Of a stretch of 5,559 bases of DNA, positions 5,157 through 5,559 are shown one piece after another. The stretch is from Anaerolineae bacterium (GTDB taxonomy: Bacteria; Chloroflexota; Anaerolineae; Promineifilales; Promineifilaceae), in assembly GCA_028284105.1 (NCBI GenBank), contig JANQSK010000204.1, forward strand, positions 1 to 5,559, written 5' to 3'. How positions within the stretch are numbered: position 1 is the first letter of the stretch; each line of letters opens with the position of its first letter. Both the position numbers and the translations under genes were made by a program. The notes beneath the pieces were generated by a model, which worked only from the letters and a program-made list of their open reading frames with translations, made no database searches and was not told the DNA's origin.

Positions 5157-5163
5157 TACAAAG

Positions 5164-5559
5164 CTATTTAGGGAAGCGATCATGCAAATGAACGATTTGT
5201 CCTTGAGTAAATGACACCATTCGCTCGTCAAGAAGATGTTTGAACTGAGTTTTGTTATCTATCCAATAAAGCTGAATGTGATGAGCGTCAGGACGAATTG
5301 GGAATGACAGCTGGATTGGTGTTTGTGGATAAGCTCGGAATGCAACGGCCGTTAACGTTTTGGACCATAATCGTTCTCCATCTGCTTCAACCACAATCGT
5401 AACGTCCTCGTTTGAAATCAATTGGGATAGGTCAGCATGAAAAGCGGCTTCTGTTCGCAAAAAGTGCCCCCAAGGATCCGTGATGGTGAGTTGCACCAAA
5501 TTAGGTGGATTTGGATTGGGCGTAAAACGAAGTCCAGTGAACCAGATTTGAAGGATGAG
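5164..5559 (-). CDS. Unrecognised protein, C-terminal fragment
   Basis: The frame is open from the right edge to the TAG at 5164-5166, giving 131 residues; the true start lies outside the window. A TTG at 5497-5499 could serve as a start for a 111-residue product, but the frame continues in sense upstream (a Pro/Asn-rich NPNPPN stretch, then QIWFTGLRF) and no ribosome site precedes the TTG, so I treat it as internal. Alternating hydrophobic/polar runs (VQLTITD, VTIVVEAD, IQLSFPI, HIQLYWID) suggest a beta-rich, perhaps sandwich-like, fold. I see no cysteine, no transmembrane helix and no motif I can assign. It lies 104 bases before the Usp start on the same strand and may or may not belong to that unit. 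Function unknown. Confidence 0.65.
   Translation of the reverse strand, partial: LILQIWFTGLRFTPNPNPPNLVQLTITDPWGHFLRTEAAFHADLSQLISNEDVTIVVEADGERLWSKTLTAVAFRAYPQTPIQLSFPIRPDAHHIQLYWIDNKTQFKHLLDERMVSFTQGQIVHLHDRFPK
5344..5353. repeat. AACGGCCGTT palindrome
   Basis: Perfect copy in the unrecognised C-terminal gene fragment, again read as Thr-Ala-Val. Confidence 0.8.

Noticed and set aside
1..5559. CRISPR arrays, tRNA or rRNA genes, insertion sequences
   Set aside because: I saw no regularly spaced repeats, no cloverleaf or rRNA-like stretches, and no transposase fragments or terminal repeats.

Overview
The window is a compact stretch with every recognisable gene on the minus strand. It has moderate GC (mid-40s % by eye), strong AAGGAG-type ribosome binding sites and short intergenic gaps. 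I infer a bacterium, possibly Chloroflexota (Anaerolineae-like). The hints are the energy and sulfur gene mix, a HisKA_3-like sensor fragment, and a strikingly over-used palindrome, AACGGCCGTT. The lineage is a weak guess.

Read in the direction of transcription (right to left), the layout is as follows. First comes the C-terminal part of an unrecognised protein that runs off the right edge (5164-5559). Next is a stress/energy-sensing unit: a tandem-domain universal stress protein (4139-5059) followed by two adjacent, mutually similar CBS-pair proteins (3686-4108 and 3241-3678). It is closed by a strong intrinsic terminator (3151-3185). Next is a sulfur-handling unit: an SQR-like membrane-associated FAD oxidoreductase (1809-3047), a DsrC/TusE-family protein with only the C-terminal CysA (1473-1790), and a DsrE-family protein (919-1404). 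After a 321-base gene-free stretch with several inverted repeats comes the third unit: a short two-helix membrane protein ending in a histidine-kinase phosphoacceptor domain but lacking an ATPase domain (115-597, TTG start). Twelve bases further on is the start of a formate/nitrite (FNT) family transporter (1-102, GTG start), cut by the left edge.

The sulfur unit suggests that sulfide or persulfide sulfur is oxidised or carried by the SQR-like enzyme and passed between cysteine carriers (DsrE-like, then TusE-like). The flanking genes look like redox, energy and anaerobic-stress accessories. TGTCA/TGACA-based inverted repeats, including TTTGTGA-N4-TCACAAA right behind the terminator, occur in all three main gene-free gaps and could be sites for one CRP/FNR-family regulator. 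That link is inference. The six starts checked against Shine-Dalgarno sequences are consistent. Two CDSs (SQR-like and Usp) are best started downstream of the longest open frame.
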